Source: an uncultured Peptococcaceae bacterium (GTDB lineage Bacteria; Bacillota; Peptococcia; Peptococcales; Peptococcaceae). From it: a stretch of DNA of 5,581 nt. The notes beneath the pieces are model-generated. The model worked only from the letters and a program-made list of their open reading frames with translations, did no database searches and was not told the DNA's origin. The stretch is from NCBI GenBank assembly GCA_900556545.1, contig USPE01000137.1:1-5581 (forward strand), written 5' to 3'. Numbering within the stretch: the first letter of the stretch is position 1; each line of letters begins with the position of its first letter. Shown one piece after another: positions 5,479-5,581 of the stretch. The translations under genes were made by a program, and so were the position numbers.

Positions 5479-5581
5479 ATAAACAACAAATATATGATTA
5501 TTTAAGACAAGAAAATATTTGGTATGAGGTAACAGAACACGAAGCAGTTTATAATATGGCTGAACTTTCCAATATTGAAAT
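5475..5581 (+). CDS. YbaK/ProX-type prolyl-tRNA editing domain protein (3'-truncated by window edge)
   Basis: Only the first 35 codons are in the window. The product begins MNKQQIYDYLRQENIWYEV, then TEHEAVYNMAELSNIE. The pattern of a short helix, 'I-W-Y-E-V-T-E-H-x-A-V-Y-x-M-x-E-L' and then a Leu/Glu-rich turn is the characteristic N-terminus of the YbaK/aminoacyl-tRNA deacylase family (ProXp-ala/PrdX), which hydrolyses mischarged Ala- or Cys-tRNA(Pro) in the cytoplasm. The catalytic Lys region lies beyond the window edge and cannot be checked. GTG at 5475 is chosen because the family's N-terminus begins here; the frame is open further upstream but reads as unrelated sequence. The initiation region lacks a strong ribosome binding site and overlaps a 13-codon frame. 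Confidence 0.7.
   Translation, partial: MNKQQIYDYLRQENIWYEVTEHEAVYNMAELSNIE

Overview
The window looks like a chromosomal segment of a Bacillota (Firmicutes) bacterium. The signs are strong AGGAGG-type ribosome binding sites, frequent GTG and TTG starts, an RNase E/G and a COG1768-like phosphoesterase typical of clostridial and negativicute genomes, and a middling G+C. A Negativicutes or Clostridia gut organism is my guess; nothing here fixes the genus. All recognised genes are on the + strand.

Left block (1-2328): the 3' part of an RNase G/E gene, cut by the window edge, overlaps a metallophosphoesterase by 4 bp (ATGA). After an 89-bp gap comes ridA, a 2-iminobutanoate/2-iminopropanoate deaminase, closed by a clear intrinsic terminator. 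This is housekeeping material: RNA turnover and enamine/imine detoxification.

Middle (2329-4211): about 295 bp without a credible gene contains long-range complementary arms that could fold a multi-branched RNA. An extended -10 promoter then leads into an apparent three-gene cassette: an AT-rich 81-aa membrane protein, a 241-aa protein with a HEPN-type RNxxxH motif, and a 175-aa protein resembling the Imm5-like immunity-protein domain. The genes are separated by 6 bp and 5 bp and end at a strong, probably bidirectional terminator. A toxin/immunity or RNase-type stress or defence module is the most interesting reading, but it is inference.

Right block (4212-5581): a -35/-10 pair and inverted repeats precede a 325-aa lipoprotein of unknown function with a calcium-loop-like DxTGDGxxE motif. 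After a 125-bp AT-rich spacer carrying a 12-bp palindrome comes a 13-codon reading frame with its own ribosome binding site. Its stop overlaps the GTG start of a 3'-truncated YbaK/ProX-type prolyl-tRNA editing gene.
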